Origin: Bradyrhizobium viridifuturi
GTDB lineage: Bacteria; Pseudomonadota; Alphaproteobacteria; Rhizobiales; Xanthobacteraceae
DNA length: 64,000 nucleotides
Assembly: GCF_001238275.1 (NCBI RefSeq)
Contig: NZ_LGTB01000003.1
Location: 124,001-188,000 of the forward strand
Reading direction: 5' to 3'
Both the position numbers and the translations under genes were made by a program. The notes beneath the pieces are model-generated. The model was not told where the DNA came from. It made no database searches and saw only the letters and a program-made list of their open reading frames with translations. Position 1 is the stretch's first letter; the number at the start of each line of letters is the position of its first letter. Positions 21,258 through 30,257 of the stretch are shown in pieces.

Positions 21258-21497
21258 ATGCGTAAATTTCTCTTGGCACTTGCCCTGTTGTCGATCCCGC
21301 TCGCGTCCAGCGCCGTCGCCCAGCAGCAGCAGGGACGCGGTACACCCGATGAGCAGAAGGCCTGCACGCGCGACGTGCAGCGTCACTGCCGCTCCGTCAT
21401 CGATCAAGGCGACTTCACCATTCTCGCCTGCCTGCAGCAGAACCGCAGCAAGATCAGCGCCGCCTGCGACCAGGTGCTGAAGACCCACGGCCAATAA
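21258..21497 (+). CDS. Small secreted cysteine-rich repeat protein
   Basis: 79-residue protein. It has a clear signal peptide (MRKFLLALALLSIPLASSAVAQ), a short Gln-rich linker, and one domain with the spacing C-x8-C-x14-C-x10-C, close to the GLG1/FGFR-type cysteine-rich repeat found singly in many rhizobial secreted proteins. The four cysteines probably form two disulfides in the periplasm. AAGGAA precedes the ATG. The function is unknown; it precedes hpnC by about 200 bp but has no evident link to hopanoid synthesis. Confidence 0.7.
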   Translation: MRKFLLALALLSIPLASSAVAQQQQGRGTPDEQKACTRDVQRHCRSVIDQGDFTILACLQQNRSKISAACDQVLKTHGQ

Positions 21498-21694
21498 GAC
21501 CGAATTCAGGTCTCAAGGGACCGCTATCGACACCGCGGCTGGCAGCCATGCCGGCCGCGGCCACATATGCTGGCGGTCACAGATGGCATTGGTTTTGGTG
21601 GCGTATTCCCCTATATGGGGCTCGCAAATCCCCCGCATGCGCCCAGACGGTTCGCGCCTGCGTCGTGCCATGACCAGTGTAGCCCAAATTTCCC

Positions 21695-22573
21695 ATGACC
21701 ACCGCGAGCGACCTGCGATCCGGAAAGACCCACCGCGACGAGAATTTTCCCGTCGCGTCGTGGATCATTCATCCGCGGCATCGCGCCCTGATCCTGGCCT
21801 TCTATAATTTCGTCCGCACTGCTGACGATATCGCCGATCACGCCACGCTGCCACCTGAGGAGAAGCTGCGCTATCTCGACCTCATGGAGGCCGAGCTGCT
21901 CGGCAATGGCGACAGCCAGAAGGAAGCCGTCAGCCTGCGCCGGGCCCTCGCCGAGCGCGGTATGCCGCCGCGGCATGCGCTCGACGTGCTGGTGGCGTTC
22001 CGCCTCGACGTCACCAAGCTGCGCTATGAAGATTGGGACGACGTGATCGACTATTGCCGCTACTCGGCGATGCCGGTCGGGCGGTTCATGCTCGACGTGC
22101 ATGGCGAAGATACCTCGACCTGGGCCGCATCGGATGCGCTCTGCGCCGCCTTGCAGATCAACAATCATCTGCAGGACTGCGGCAAGGACTACCGCAACCT
22201 GAACCGCGTCTACCTGCCGCGCGATGCGCTTGCCGCCGCGGGCGCAACGGTCGAGATGCTCGACGAGGCGAAGTCACAGCCGGCCCTGCTCAAATGCCTG
22301 CAGGCGCTCGCGGTGCGCACCGAGACGCTGCTTGTGCAAAGCAAGTCACTTGCCGCCGAGGTGAAGGACTTCAGGCTGGGGCTGGAAATTTCCGTGATCC
22401 AGGCGTTCGCCGACAAGATCGTCAACATGCTGAAGGTGCGCGATCCGCTCAGCGAGCGCGTGCATTTGAGCAAGGTTGAACTGTTGCTGCAGAGCATTGG
22501 CGGCGTTGCCGGCGAGACCGCGCAGCGCGCGACCGGACGGCGTGCGGTCTCCAAGACGGCGGCAGGCGCATGA
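21695..22573 (+). CDS. hpnC: Hydroxysqualene synthase HpnC
   Basis: 292-residue member of the squalene/phytoene synthase superfamily. With HpnD and HpnE it replaces eukaryotic squalene synthase: HpnD makes presqualene diphosphate, HpnC turns it into hydroxysqualene and HpnE reduces that to squalene. Recognisable parts are ENFPVASWIIHPRHR at the N-terminus, the Asp-rich metal motif RTADDIADH near residue 42 and the second motif DCGKDYRNLNRVYLP. It starts the main hopanoid operon, and its stop overlaps hpnD by 4 bp. Confidence 0.93.
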   Translation: MTTASDLRSGKTHRDENFPVASWIIHPRHRALILAFYNFVRTADDIADHATLPPEEKLRYLDLMEAELLGNGDSQKEAVSLRRALAERGMPPRHALDVLVAFRLDVTKLRYEDWDDVIDYCRYSAMPVGRFMLDVHGEDTSTWAASDALCAALQINNHLQDCGKDYRNLNRVYLPRDALAAAGATVEMLDEAKSQPALLKCLQALAVRTETLLVQSKSLAAEVKDFRLGLEISVIQAFADKIVNMLKVRDPLSERVHLSKVELLLQSIGGVAGETAQRATGRRAVSKTAAGA

Positions 22574-23406
22574 GTGCTGAGGCGGCGGCCAACGCGAACT
22601 ACGGAAGCACTGCGTCGGGCAGCTCGTTCTATGCCGCGATGCGCATCCTGCCGCACGCGCAGCGCGAGGCGATGTTCCAGATCTACAGCTTCTGCCGGCA
22701 GGTCGACGACATCGCCGATTCCGACGGCCCGCGGCCGGAGCGCCTGGCCGCGTTGCAGCAGTGGCGCGACGATATTGACGCGCTCTATGCCGGCCGTCCG
22801 CCGGAACGCCTCAAGGACTATGTCGCGTCGGTGAAGACCTTCGGCCTGAAGCGCGAGGATTTCGTCGCGATCGTCGACGGCATGGAGATGGACGTGCCGC
22901 AGGACATCCGCGCGCCGGATCTCGCAACGCTCGACCTGTATTGCGATCGCGTCGCGAGCGCGGTCGGCCGGCTGTCGGTGCGCGTGTTCGGCCTGCCCGA
23001 GGAGGACGGCATCCAGCTCGCCTATCACCTCGGCCGCGCGTTGCAGCTCACCAACATCCTGCGCGACATCGACGAGGATGCCGGTCTCGGCCGGCTCTAT
23101 TTGCCGCGCGAATGGCTCTGGCATGCCGGCATCACCAACAACGACCCGGCCCGCGTCACCGCCGACCGCGCGCTGCCGAAGGTGTGTGCGCCGCTCGCCG
23201 AGCGAGCCAAGATGCATTTCCAGAAGTCCGACGAGATCATGAAGCGCAATTCGCGCCGCGCCGTGCGCGCGCCGCGGATCATGTCGAAATACTACCGCGC
23301 GATCCTCGATCTGTTGATTGCGCGCGGCTTCGCCGCCCCGCGTGCGCCGGTGCGTGTGTCCAAGGCGGCCAAGATCGGCATTCTTCTTCGTTACGCGATC
23401 ATCTGA
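22570..23406 (+). CDS. hpnD: Presqualene diphosphate synthase HpnD
   Basis: 278-residue prenyl synthase that condenses two farnesyl diphosphates into presqualene diphosphate. The two metal-binding motifs are intact: FCRQVDDIADSDGP near residue 40 and LRDIDEDAGLGRLYLPRE near 160. It overlaps hpnC by 4 bp and its stop overlaps the hpnE start in TGATG, so all three are translationally coupled. The C-terminus (RVSKAAKIGILLRYAII) is typical of the family. Confidence 0.94.
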   Translation: MSAEAAANANYGSTASGSSFYAAMRILPHAQREAMFQIYSFCRQVDDIADSDGPRPERLAALQQWRDDIDALYAGRPPERLKDYVASVKTFGLKREDFVAIVDGMEMDVPQDIRAPDLATLDLYCDRVASAVGRLSVRVFGLPEEDGIQLAYHLGRALQLTNILRDIDEDAGLGRLYLPREWLWHAGITNNDPARVTADRALPKVCAPLAERAKMHFQKSDEIMKRNSRRAVRAPRIMSKYYRAILDLLIARGFAAPRAPVRVSKAAKIGILLRYAII

Positions 23407-24656
23407 TGCAAAAGACCGTTCATATCATCGGTGCCGGTATTTCCGGCCTCTCCGCCGCCGTGCGGCTCGCCAATGCCGGCTACAAGGTCGCCGTCCACGA
23501 GGCGACGCAGCAAGCCGGCGGCCGTTGCCGCTCCTATTTCGACGCCGCCACCAATCTCACCATCGACAATGGCAACCACCTGCTGCTGTCGGGCAATCGC
23601 CACGCGCTGAGCTATGCGCGTTCGATCGGCACCGAGGCCGGCCTCGTGGGGCCTGCGCGCGCGCAGTTTCCGTTCGTCGATCTGGCCTCGGGCCAGCGCT
23701 GGCAGCTCGATCTCGGCGACTCCCGCCTGCCGCTGTGGGTATTCGACGAGGCGCGCCGCGTCCCCGACACGACCTTGCGCGACTACCTCGCATTGGCGCC
23801 GCTGGCCTGGGCCGGCACCGAGGCGCTGGTCGGCAACACCATTCCCTGCAAGGGCACGCTGTACGACCGCCTGGTGCAGCCGCTGCTGCTTGCCGCGCTG
23901 AACGTCGATCCGCCGGAGGGCTCGGCCGGGCTTGCCGGCGCCATCGTGCGCGAGACGCTGCTCGCGGGCGGCCAGGCCTGCCGTCCGCTGATCGCACGCG
24001 ACGGCCTGAGCTCGGTCCTGATCGAGCCGGCCGTGAAGCTGCTGCAGGACCGTGGCCACAGCGTCCAGTTCAGTCACGAATTGCGTACGCTCGGCATCTC
24101 CGGTGATCGTGTCACGGAGCTCGATTTTGGCGGCGGCGACAAGATCGCGCTGGCGGCCGGCGATGCTGTCGTGCTGGCGGTGCCGCCGCGCGCTGCGGCC
24201 TCGCTGCTGCCCGGTTTGAAGACGCCGACCAAATTCCGCGCCATCGTGAACGCGCATTTCCGCGTCGATCCGCCGCGCGACGCCGCGGCCATTCTCGGCG
24301 TCGTCGGCGGCCTCGTGGAGTGGCTGTTCGCATTCCCGCAACGGCTGTCGGTGACGATTTCGAACGGCGACCGCCTGGTCGACATGCCGCGAGAGGAGCT
24401 CGCGCAGGCAATCTGGCGGGATATCTGCAAGGCTTCGGGCGTGTCCGGCGACCTGCCGCCCTGGCAGATCGTGCGCGAGCGCCGTGCCACATTTGAGGCG
24501 ACGCCGGAGCAGAACGCACTGCGTCCGGGGGCCGTAACGGCGCAAAAAAACCTGTTCCTTGCCGGCGATTGGACTGCTACCGGGTTGCCAGCAACCATCG
24601 AGGGATCGGTGCGATCCGGTGATCGCGCCGCAGATCTGGTTCTGGCCAGGCGATAG
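23406..24656 (+). CDS. hpnE: Hydroxysqualene dehydroxylase HpnE
   Basis: 416-residue FAD-dependent amine-oxidase/phytoene-desaturase-like protein that converts hydroxysqualene to squalene. The N-terminal Rossmann motif is clear (VHIIGAGISGLSAAVRLANAG), as is the second FAD contact QQAGGRCRSYFD. The C-terminal motif FLAGDWTATGLPATIEGSVRSG closes the FAD site. The start is the ATG in TGATG shared with the hpnD stop. It is followed by 116 bp containing a perfect palindrome before shc. Confidence 0.93.
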   Translation: MQKTVHIIGAGISGLSAAVRLANAGYKVAVHEATQQAGGRCRSYFDAATNLTIDNGNHLLLSGNRHALSYARSIGTEAGLVGPARAQFPFVDLASGQRWQLDLGDSRLPLWVFDEARRVPDTTLRDYLALAPLAWAGTEALVGNTIPCKGTLYDRLVQPLLLAALNVDPPEGSAGLAGAIVRETLLAGGQACRPLIARDGLSSVLIEPAVKLLQDRGHSVQFSHELRTLGISGDRVTELDFGGGDKIALAAGDAVVLAVPPRAAASLLPGLKTPTKFRAIVNAHFRVDPPRDAAAILGVVGGLVEWLFAFPQRLSVTISNGDRLVDMPREELAQAIWRDICKASGVSGDLPPWQIVRERRATFEATPEQNALRPGAVTAQKNLFLAGDWTATGLPATIEGSVRSGDRAADLVLARR

Positions 24657-24739
24657 ATTCGACCCGTTGGAGCATTTTCGGGCGCCGCGGTTACTGGTGC
24701 GCATCAGGAAAATGCGACCAAGCAAATGGATGAGAGCCT

Positions 24740-24758
24740 GATCCGATTCAATCGGATC
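24740..24758. repeat. Perfect 19-bp palindrome upstream of shc
   Basis: GATCCGATT-C-AATCGGATC has two perfect 9-bp arms around a single centre base. It lies in the hpnE-shc gap, 15 bp before the first possible shc start and 63 bp before the alternative one. It may be an operator, a small hairpin or part of a common intergenic repeat. Confidence 0.5.
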
Positions 24759-24772
24759 ATGCTCGGAAGCGG

Positions 24773-26782
24773 ATGCGGCTTTCGATCAGCCGGTCCGCGA
24801 TGAAGAGGATATCGAGCGAAATGCTTTCGAGAGATCACGGCGTTGCAGTCGACCCGGTCGCGCTGGAGAAGAGCATCTCCAAGGCAACCGAAGCGCTGCT
24901 CGGCTATCGCCAGTCCGACGGGCACTGGGTGTTCGAGCTCGAGGCCGACAGCACAATTCCGGCCGAGTACGTCCTGCTGCGTCACTATCTCGCCGAACCC
25001 GTCGATGCCGCCCTCGAGGCCAAGATCGGCAACTATCTGCGCCGCGTCCAGGGTGCGCATGGCGGCTGGCCGCTGGTGCATGACGGCCCGTTCGACATGA
25101 GCGCCAGCGTGAAGTCGTACTTCGCACTGAAGATGATCGGCGATTCCGTCGACGCGCCGCACATGGTGCGGGCGCGCGAGGCGATCCGCTCCCGCGGCGG
25201 CGCTTCGGGCAGCAACGTGTTCACGCGCTTCCTGCTCGCGCTCTATGGCGTCGTCACCTGGCGCGCGACGCCGGTGCTGCCGATCGAGATCATGCTGCTG
25301 CCGATGTGGTCGCCGTTCCACATCAACAAGATCTCCTACTGGGCGCGCACCACGATGGTGCCGCTGATGGTGCTCGCCGCGCTGAAGCCGCGCGCGAAGA
25401 ATCCGAAGGGCGTCGGCATCGACGAACTCTTCCTGGAAGATCCGGAATCGGTCCGCATGGCGCCGAAGGCGCCGCATCAGAGCGCGAGCTGGTTCTATCT
25501 GTTCCGCTCGCTCGACGCCGTGCTGCGCGTGATCGAGCCGATGTTTCCGAAGAGTCTGCGCCAGCGCGCGATCGACGCCGCGCTCGCCTTCACCGAAGAG
25601 CGGCTTAACGGCGAAGACGGCATGGGCGCGATCTATCCGCCGATGGCCAACATCGTCATGATGTACGAGGCGCTCGGCAAGGACGAGAGTTTCCCGCCGC
25701 GCGCGATCACCCGCCGCGGCATCGACAAGCTGCTCGTGATCGGCGACGACGAGGCCTACTGCCAGCCCTGCGTCTCGCCGGTGTGGGACACCGCGCTGAC
25801 CTGCCACGCGCTGCAGGAAGCGGGCGGCGACGACACCTTCGCCAAGGCCAAGCAAGGTCTCGACTGGCTGAAGCCGCGCCAGGTGTTGGAGCTGAAGGGC
25901 GACTGGGCGGTCAAGGCGCCGGGCGTCCGTCCCGGCGGCTGGGCGTTCCAGTACAACAACGACCACTATCCCGATCTCGACGATACCGCCGTGGTGGTGA
26001 TGGCGATGGATCGCGTGCGGCGTCACACCGGTACCCGCGAATATGACGAGGCGATCGCGCGCGGCCGCGAATGGATCGAGGGCCTGCAGAGCCGCGACGG
26101 CGGCTGGGCGGCGTTCGACGCCAACAACCTCGAATATTACCTCAACAACATCCCGTTCTCGGATCACGGCGCATTGCTCGATCCGCCGACCGAGGACGTC
26201 ACCGCGCGCTGTATCTCGATGCTGGGCCAGCTCGGCGAGACCGCCGAGAGCAGCAAGGCGATGGCCGACGGCATTGCCTATCTGCGCCGCACCCAGCTGG
26301 CCGAGGGCTCCTGGTACGGCCGCTGGGGCCTGAACTACGTCTACGGCACCTGGTCGGTGCTCTCGGCGCTAAATGTCGCAGGGATCGACCGCAACGACCC
26401 GATGGTCCGGAGGGCGGTCGATTGGCTGGCGTCGGTCCAGAATCAGGACGGTGGCTGGGGCGAGGACGCCGTCAGCTACCGGCTGGACTACAAGGGCTAC
26501 GAAGTTGCGCCATCGACCTCCTCGCAAACGGCATGGGCCTTGCTTGGATTGATGGCGGCCGGAGAGGTCGAAAACCCCGCCGTTGCGCGGGGGGTGGAGT
26601 ACCTAAAGGCAACACAGACGGAAAAAGGGCTGTGGGACGAGCAGCGATACACCGCTACGGGGTTTCCGCGGGTATTTTACTTGCGATATCATGGCTACTC
26701 GAAGTTCTTTCCGCTCTGGGCGCTGGCGCGGTATCGGAATCTGAGAAGCACCAATAGCAGGGTGGTAGGGGTCGGGATGTGA
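24773..26782 (+). CDS. shc: Squalene-hopene cyclase
   Basis: 669-residue class II triterpene cyclase that folds squalene into hopene/hopanol in a single cationic cascade at the membrane. The catalytic acid motif DLDD (residues about 401-404, in HYPDLDDTAVVVM) is intact, and QW-type repeats such as GGWAAFDAN and QDGGWGEDAVSYR recur through the protein. The length is normal. ATGs at 24800 and 24821 (MLSRDHG) are alternative starts, and 24821 has a GAGCGA sequence just upstream. The stop overlaps the hpnG start in GTGA, so the two are coupled. Confidence 0.95.
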   Translation: MRLSISRSAMKRISSEMLSRDHGVAVDPVALEKSISKATEALLGYRQSDGHWVFELEADSTIPAEYVLLRHYLAEPVDAALEAKIGNYLRRVQGAHGGWPLVHDGPFDMSASVKSYFALKMIGDSVDAPHMVRAREAIRSRGGASGSNVFTRFLLALYGVVTWRATPVLPIEIMLLPMWSPFHINKISYWARTTMVPLMVLAALKPRAKNPKGVGIDELFLEDPESVRMAPKAPHQSASWFYLFRSLDAVLRVIEPMFPKSLRQRAIDAALAFTEERLNGEDGMGAIYPPMANIVMMYEALGKDESFPPRAITRRGIDKLLVIGDDEAYCQPCVSPVWDTALTCHALQEAGGDDTFAKAKQGLDWLKPRQVLELKGDWAVKAPGVRPGGWAFQYNNDHYPDLDDTAVVVMAMDRVRRHTGTREYDEAIARGREWIEGLQSRDGGWAAFDANNLEYYLNNIPFSDHGALLDPPTEDVTARCISMLGQLGETAESSKAMADGIAYLRRTQLAEGSWYGRWGLNYVYGTWSVLSALNVAGIDRNDPMVRRAVDWLASVQNQDGGWGEDAVSYRLDYKGYEVAPSTSSQTAWALLGLMAAGEVENPAVARGVEYLKATQTEKGLWDEQRYTATGFPRVFYLRYHGYSKFFPLWALARYRNLRSTNSRVVGVGM

Positions 26783-27534
26783 TTGTTGAGGCGGGGGCCG
26801 CCGAGTCCGTGGGCAGAATTGATCCTCGGCCGGTACTGATTGTGACTGGATTGGTGCAGGAGGCCCGGATCGCGGCAGGCCCCGGCATGATTGTGATTTG
26901 CAGCTCGAGCGACTCGCAGCAACTGCGTGAACTGCTGGCAACGCTGGATCCGAAGACTTTCCGTGGCGTGATTTCGTTCGGCGTGGCCGGCGGACTCGAC
27001 CCGTCGCTCAAGTCGGGCGACGTCGTGGTCGCGACTGAGGTGATGTCGGGCGATACGCGCTTCCTGGCCGCATCGGCCCTGAATGAGGAGATGATCGCCA
27101 GCGCCGCGCTGAAGCGGCGCAGGATCGTCCGTGGCGGCCTCGCCGGCGTGGAAGAGGTGATCGCGGCAAAGGCCTGCAAGGCCGCGCTGCGCTCGATGAC
27201 GGGCGCCGCTGCAGTCGATATGGAGAGCCATATCGCGGCAGCCTATGCCGCCAAAGCGGGCATTCCGTTCGCCGCGCTGCGCGTGATCAGCGATCCCGCG
27301 CACCGGGCGCTGCCGGAACTGGCGAAATCCGCGGTGAAGCCGAACGGCGACATCGACCTGCGCAAGGTGCTGCGCGGCATCGCGCGCAATCCGCGCACGT
27401 TGCGGGCGCTGGTGTCGACCGGGATCGACTTCAACCGCGCGCTGCGCTCGCTGCGCAGCTGCCGCGGCTTCCTGCTCGGCAACGAGGTGCTGATGCCGGT
27501 GGACGACGTGCTGATCACGGCGAAGGCAGCCTAA
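26779..27534 (+). CDS. hpnG: Adenosylhopane nucleosidase HpnG
   Basis: 251-residue phosphorylase-superfamily protein that removes adenine from adenosylhopane to give ribosylhopane. Conserved features are ISFGVAGGLDPSLKSGDVVV near residue 70 and the catalytic-region AAAVDMESHIAA near 155, as in purine nucleoside phosphorylases and MTA/SAH nucleosidases. The start is a GTG overlapping the shc stop by 4 bp. It acts after HpnH, whose gene converges on it across a terminator. Confidence 0.92.
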   Translation: MIVEAGAAESVGRIDPRPVLIVTGLVQEARIAAGPGMIVICSSSDSQQLRELLATLDPKTFRGVISFGVAGGLDPSLKSGDVVVATEVMSGDTRFLAASALNEEMIASAALKRRRIVRGGLAGVEEVIAAKACKAALRSMTGAAAVDMESHIAAAYAAKAGIPFAALRVISDPAHRALPELAKSAVKPNGDIDLRKVLRGIARNPRTLRALVSTGIDFNRALRSLRSCRGFLLGNEVLMPVDDVLITAKAA

Positions 27535-27590
27535 GCCGCTGTCCCGGGTCGGGAGCTCGTCCTGCCAGGCTCCAAAGCAAGCTCAAAAAC

Positions 27591-27625
27591 AAAGGCTCGA
27601 TCGCATCGCGATCGGGCCTTTTGCT
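27591..27625 (+). terminator. Bidirectional terminator between hpnG and hpnH
   Basis: AAAGGCTCGATCG pairs with CGATCGGGCCTTT (one G-U pair) across a short CATCG loop and is followed by TGCTTT. It is placed between the convergent ends of hpnG (27534) and hpnH (27648); the A-tract on the left side suits the minus strand as well. Confidence 0.75.
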
Positions 27626-27647
27626 TTGGTGTGCCGGGCGGCGCGCT

Positions 27648-28807
27648 TTACGCGGCCGTGGAAGCCTTCTGCTGCTGCTTGGCGGCTGCAGCCGCAGCCT
27701 CGTCGCGGCGGATCTCAGAGAGCTTCTTCTCGACCTGCTCGGCGAAGATGTACTGCGCTGGGCGCTGCTTCGACATGTCGATCTCCGGCGCCATCGGACC
27801 CGAGGTCTTGATGCCGCGCAGCGCGACCCACATCGCCTTCAGCGGATTGTTGATCGCAGCGGTTGCCGCAGTCGGCTCGTAGCCGCAATGGGCCATACAG
27901 TCGGCGCACTTCTCGTACTTGCCGGTGCCGTAGGTGTCCCAATCGGTGGTGTCCATCAGCTCCTTGAAGGTCTTGGCGTAGCCTTCACCGAGCAGATAGC
28001 AGGGCTTCTGCCAGCCGAAGATGTTGCGCGCCGGCATGCCCCAGGGCGTGCACTCGTATTCCTGGTTGCCGGCGAGGAAGTCCAAAAAGAGCCCGGAATG
28101 CATGAAGTTCCACTTCTTGCCCTTGCCGAGCGCAAAGACGTCGCGGAACAGCTTCTTGGTCTTGGTGCGGTTGAGGAAGTGCTCCTGGTCGGGCGCGCGC
28201 TCATAAGCGTAACCCGGCGACATCGAGACGCCGACGCGAGCTCGGTCGTGAAGTCGAGGAACTTGGCGATCTCCTCGGCCGGGTGGCCGTCGAAGATGGT
28301 GGCGTTGACGTTGACCGTGAAGCCGCGCGCCTTCGCCGCCTTGATCGCGGAGACGGCGCGATCGAACACGCCCTTCTGCGACACCGCCTTGTCGTGATGG
28401 TCTTTCAGGCCGTCGAGATGCACCGAGAAGAACAGGTAGGGCGACGGCTCGAACAGGTCGAGCTTCTTCTCGAGCAGCAGCGCATTGGTGCACAGCGAGA
28501 CGAACTTCTTGCGCGCCACGAGGCCGCGCACGATCTCGCCGATCTCCTTGTGGATCAGCGGCTCGCCGCCGGGGATCGCCACCATCGGCGCGCCGCATTC
28601 ATCGGCCGCGTCCCAGCATTCCTGCGCGGTCATGCGGCGATTGAGGATCGCATCGGGATAGTCGATCTTGCCGCAGCCGACGCAGGCGAGGTTGCAGCGG
28701 AACAAGGGTTCGAGCATCAGCACGAGCGGATAGCGTTTGCGGCCAAGCAGCTTCTGCTTGATCAGATAACCGCCGATACGCATTTCCTTGAAGAACGGTA
28801 TAGCCAT
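27648..28807 (-). pseudogene. hpnH: Adenosylhopane synthase HpnH, frameshifted
   Basis: Radical SAM enzyme that adds the 5'-deoxyadenosyl group to hopene, the first step of side-chain extension. The N-terminal part has the cluster motif CNLACVGC and GGEPLIHKEIGE. At about 28234-28240, after KFLDFTTEL, the frame is lost. GVSMSPGYAYERAPDQEHF and the rest, including ECTPWGMPARN and CADCMAHCGYEPT, follow in the next frame to 27648. Restoring one G (CTCGGCGTCGGC) gives about 386 residues, the usual length. Because the downstream hopanoid genes look intact, I suspect a sequencing error. It lies 45 bp downstream of ispH on the same strand, so the two probably share a transcript. Confidence 0.87.
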
Positions 28808-28852
28808 TAGACGATTTTCTTTCTGCACTTATCAAAGGGAAGTGGGTTCAGA

Positions 28853-29779
28853 TCAGCCCGCAGTCAGTTCGGCTGGCAGCCGGAATTCGATATTCTCTTC
28901 GCGGCCCGGAACAACCGAGACCGAGACCGGTCCGATGCGCCGCAGGGCCTCGATCACATCGTCGACCAGAACTTCGGGTGCCGACGCACCCGCCGTAATG
29001 CCGACGGCCTTGGCATCCTTCAGCCAGTCCGGGTTGAGCTCGCTCCCATCGGCAATGAGATAACTCGCGACGCCGACCTCGGTGCCGATTTCACGAAGCC
29101 TGTTCGAGTTGGAACTATTGGCGGCCCCCACCACCAAAATGACGTCCACCAGCTTGCTCAGGTCCCTTACCGCAGATTGGCGGTTCTGTGTCGCATAGCA
29201 GATATCCCTGATGTCCGGGCCTTGAATATCTGTAAATTTTGCCTGAAGGGCCGCGATGATGTCCCTGGTGTCGTCCACGGACAGGGTGGTCTGGGTGATG
29301 TAGGCGACCGGAGTATCGGTCGGCAGCCGCAATTCCGCCACATCCTGGACGCTCTGGACCAGCAGGACCGGTCCCGGAACCTGGCCCATCGTGCCCTCGA
29401 CCTCGGGGTGACCGGCATGCCCGATCAGGATCAGGGCGCGGCCCTTCGAGATATACCGTTTGCCCTGGTTGTGGACCTTCGTGACGAGCGGGCAGGTGGC
29501 ATTGAGCACGGGCAGGTCGCGGGCTTCCGCCTCCTCCTCGACGCTCCTGGCGACGCCATGGGCACTGAAGACGGTTACCGCCTTGGCCGGCACCTCCGAC
29601 AGGTCCTCGACGAAGATCGCGCCCTTCTTCTTCAGGCTTTCCACCACGTGCTTGTTGTGAACGATCTCGTGGCGGACGTAGACCGGCGGGCCATACTTCG
29701 CGAGCGCGCGTTCGACGATTTCGATCGCGCGCACGACGCCCGCGCAGAAGCCGCGCGGCTGAGCAAGAAACACTTCCAT
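28853..29779 (-). CDS. ispH: 4-hydroxy-3-methylbut-2-enyl diphosphate reductase
   Basis: 308-residue iron-sulfur enzyme of the last MEP-pathway step, making IPP and DMAPP, the precursors of farnesyl diphosphate. The three cluster cysteines are visible in [24 protein letters not shown] and [13 protein letters not shown]. The start at the ATG of MEVFLAQ matches the family; a TTG six codons upstream is less likely. It heads a minus-strand pair with hpnH, tying isoprenoid supply to hopanoid synthesis. The upstream region carries a threefold 13-bp repeat. Confidence 0.95.
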   Translation of the reverse strand: MEVFLAQPRGFCAGVVRAIEIVERALAKYGPPVYVRHEIVHNKHVVESLKKKGAIFVEDLSEVPAKAVTVFSAHGVARSVEEEAEARDLPVLNATCPLVTKVHNQGKRYISKGRALILIGHAGHPEVEGTMGQVPGPVLLVQSVQDVAELRLPTDTPVAYITQTTLSVDDTRDIIAALQAKFTDIQGPDIRDICYATQNRQSAVRDLSKLVDVILVVGAANSSNSNRLREIGTEVGVASYLIADGSELNPDWLKDAKAVGITAGASAPEVLVDDVIEALRRIGPVSVSVVPGREENIEFRLPAELTAG

Positions 29780-30257
29780 CGGTCGTCCGTTACGCAAATT
29801 GCACCAGCCTCATTCCAAGCCTTGCTTCCAAGTCCTGCTTCCAAGCCCTGCGGCCTTTTCGGCAACGCACTCCGCCACGTCGGACCTCGCAACGTCAGTT
29901 GCAATGTCCGCACCATCTCAGGTCCTGCACGTGATCCGCGCCCTCAAGGGCATGGAAATACAGGGATTTGTGGCAAAAAGGTAGCGCTTCGAGCGGGTGG
30001 GCGGCCGGCAAGGAGGGGAATTTGAGGTAATATAGTGTGGATTTCAGGTCCTGCGACCGTCCGTCTCCCTCACTTGTTCGTCACTTTATCGCCCACTGAT
30101 GCGGTTTATACCGGCACTCATGGCCGTTCCTGTGCTTTGGAACCTCCTCGCCATCTCGTCGAGGAAGATAACCAAAACAACATTAGATCGGTCCCGGGAA
30201 CTCCGCTACAGAGCGGGCGTTTTCGGCCATGCTTCCCCGAGATTAGAAAGAAACGAA
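29780..30257. other. 478-bp divergent region between ispH and hpnN
   Basis: No gene is supported here. It contains a 3 x 13-bp tandem repeat close to ispH and AT-richer sequence around 30020-30110. It should hold the divergent promoters of ispH-hpnH and hpnN. Open frame extends from 30099 into hpnN but does not resemble HpnN. Confidence 0.55.
29813..29851. repeat. Threefold 13-bp tandem repeat upstream of ispH
   Basis: Three consecutive copies of TTCCAAG(C/T)C(T/C)TGC with an exact 13-bp period. On the ispH strand this reads GCAGGGCTTGGAA-like units, within 75 bp of the start codon. It may lie in the leader or promoter of the ispH-hpnH transcript. Confidence 0.7.

Noticed and set aside
27621..28397. 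258-residue plus-strand frame over hpnH
   Set aside because: Complement of the radical SAM gene, Leu/Arg-rich with no recognised family.
30099..30257. Upstream extension of hpnN by 53 codons
   Set aside because: The extension does not resemble an HpnN N-terminus; the family-like sequence begins at the GTG at 30258.
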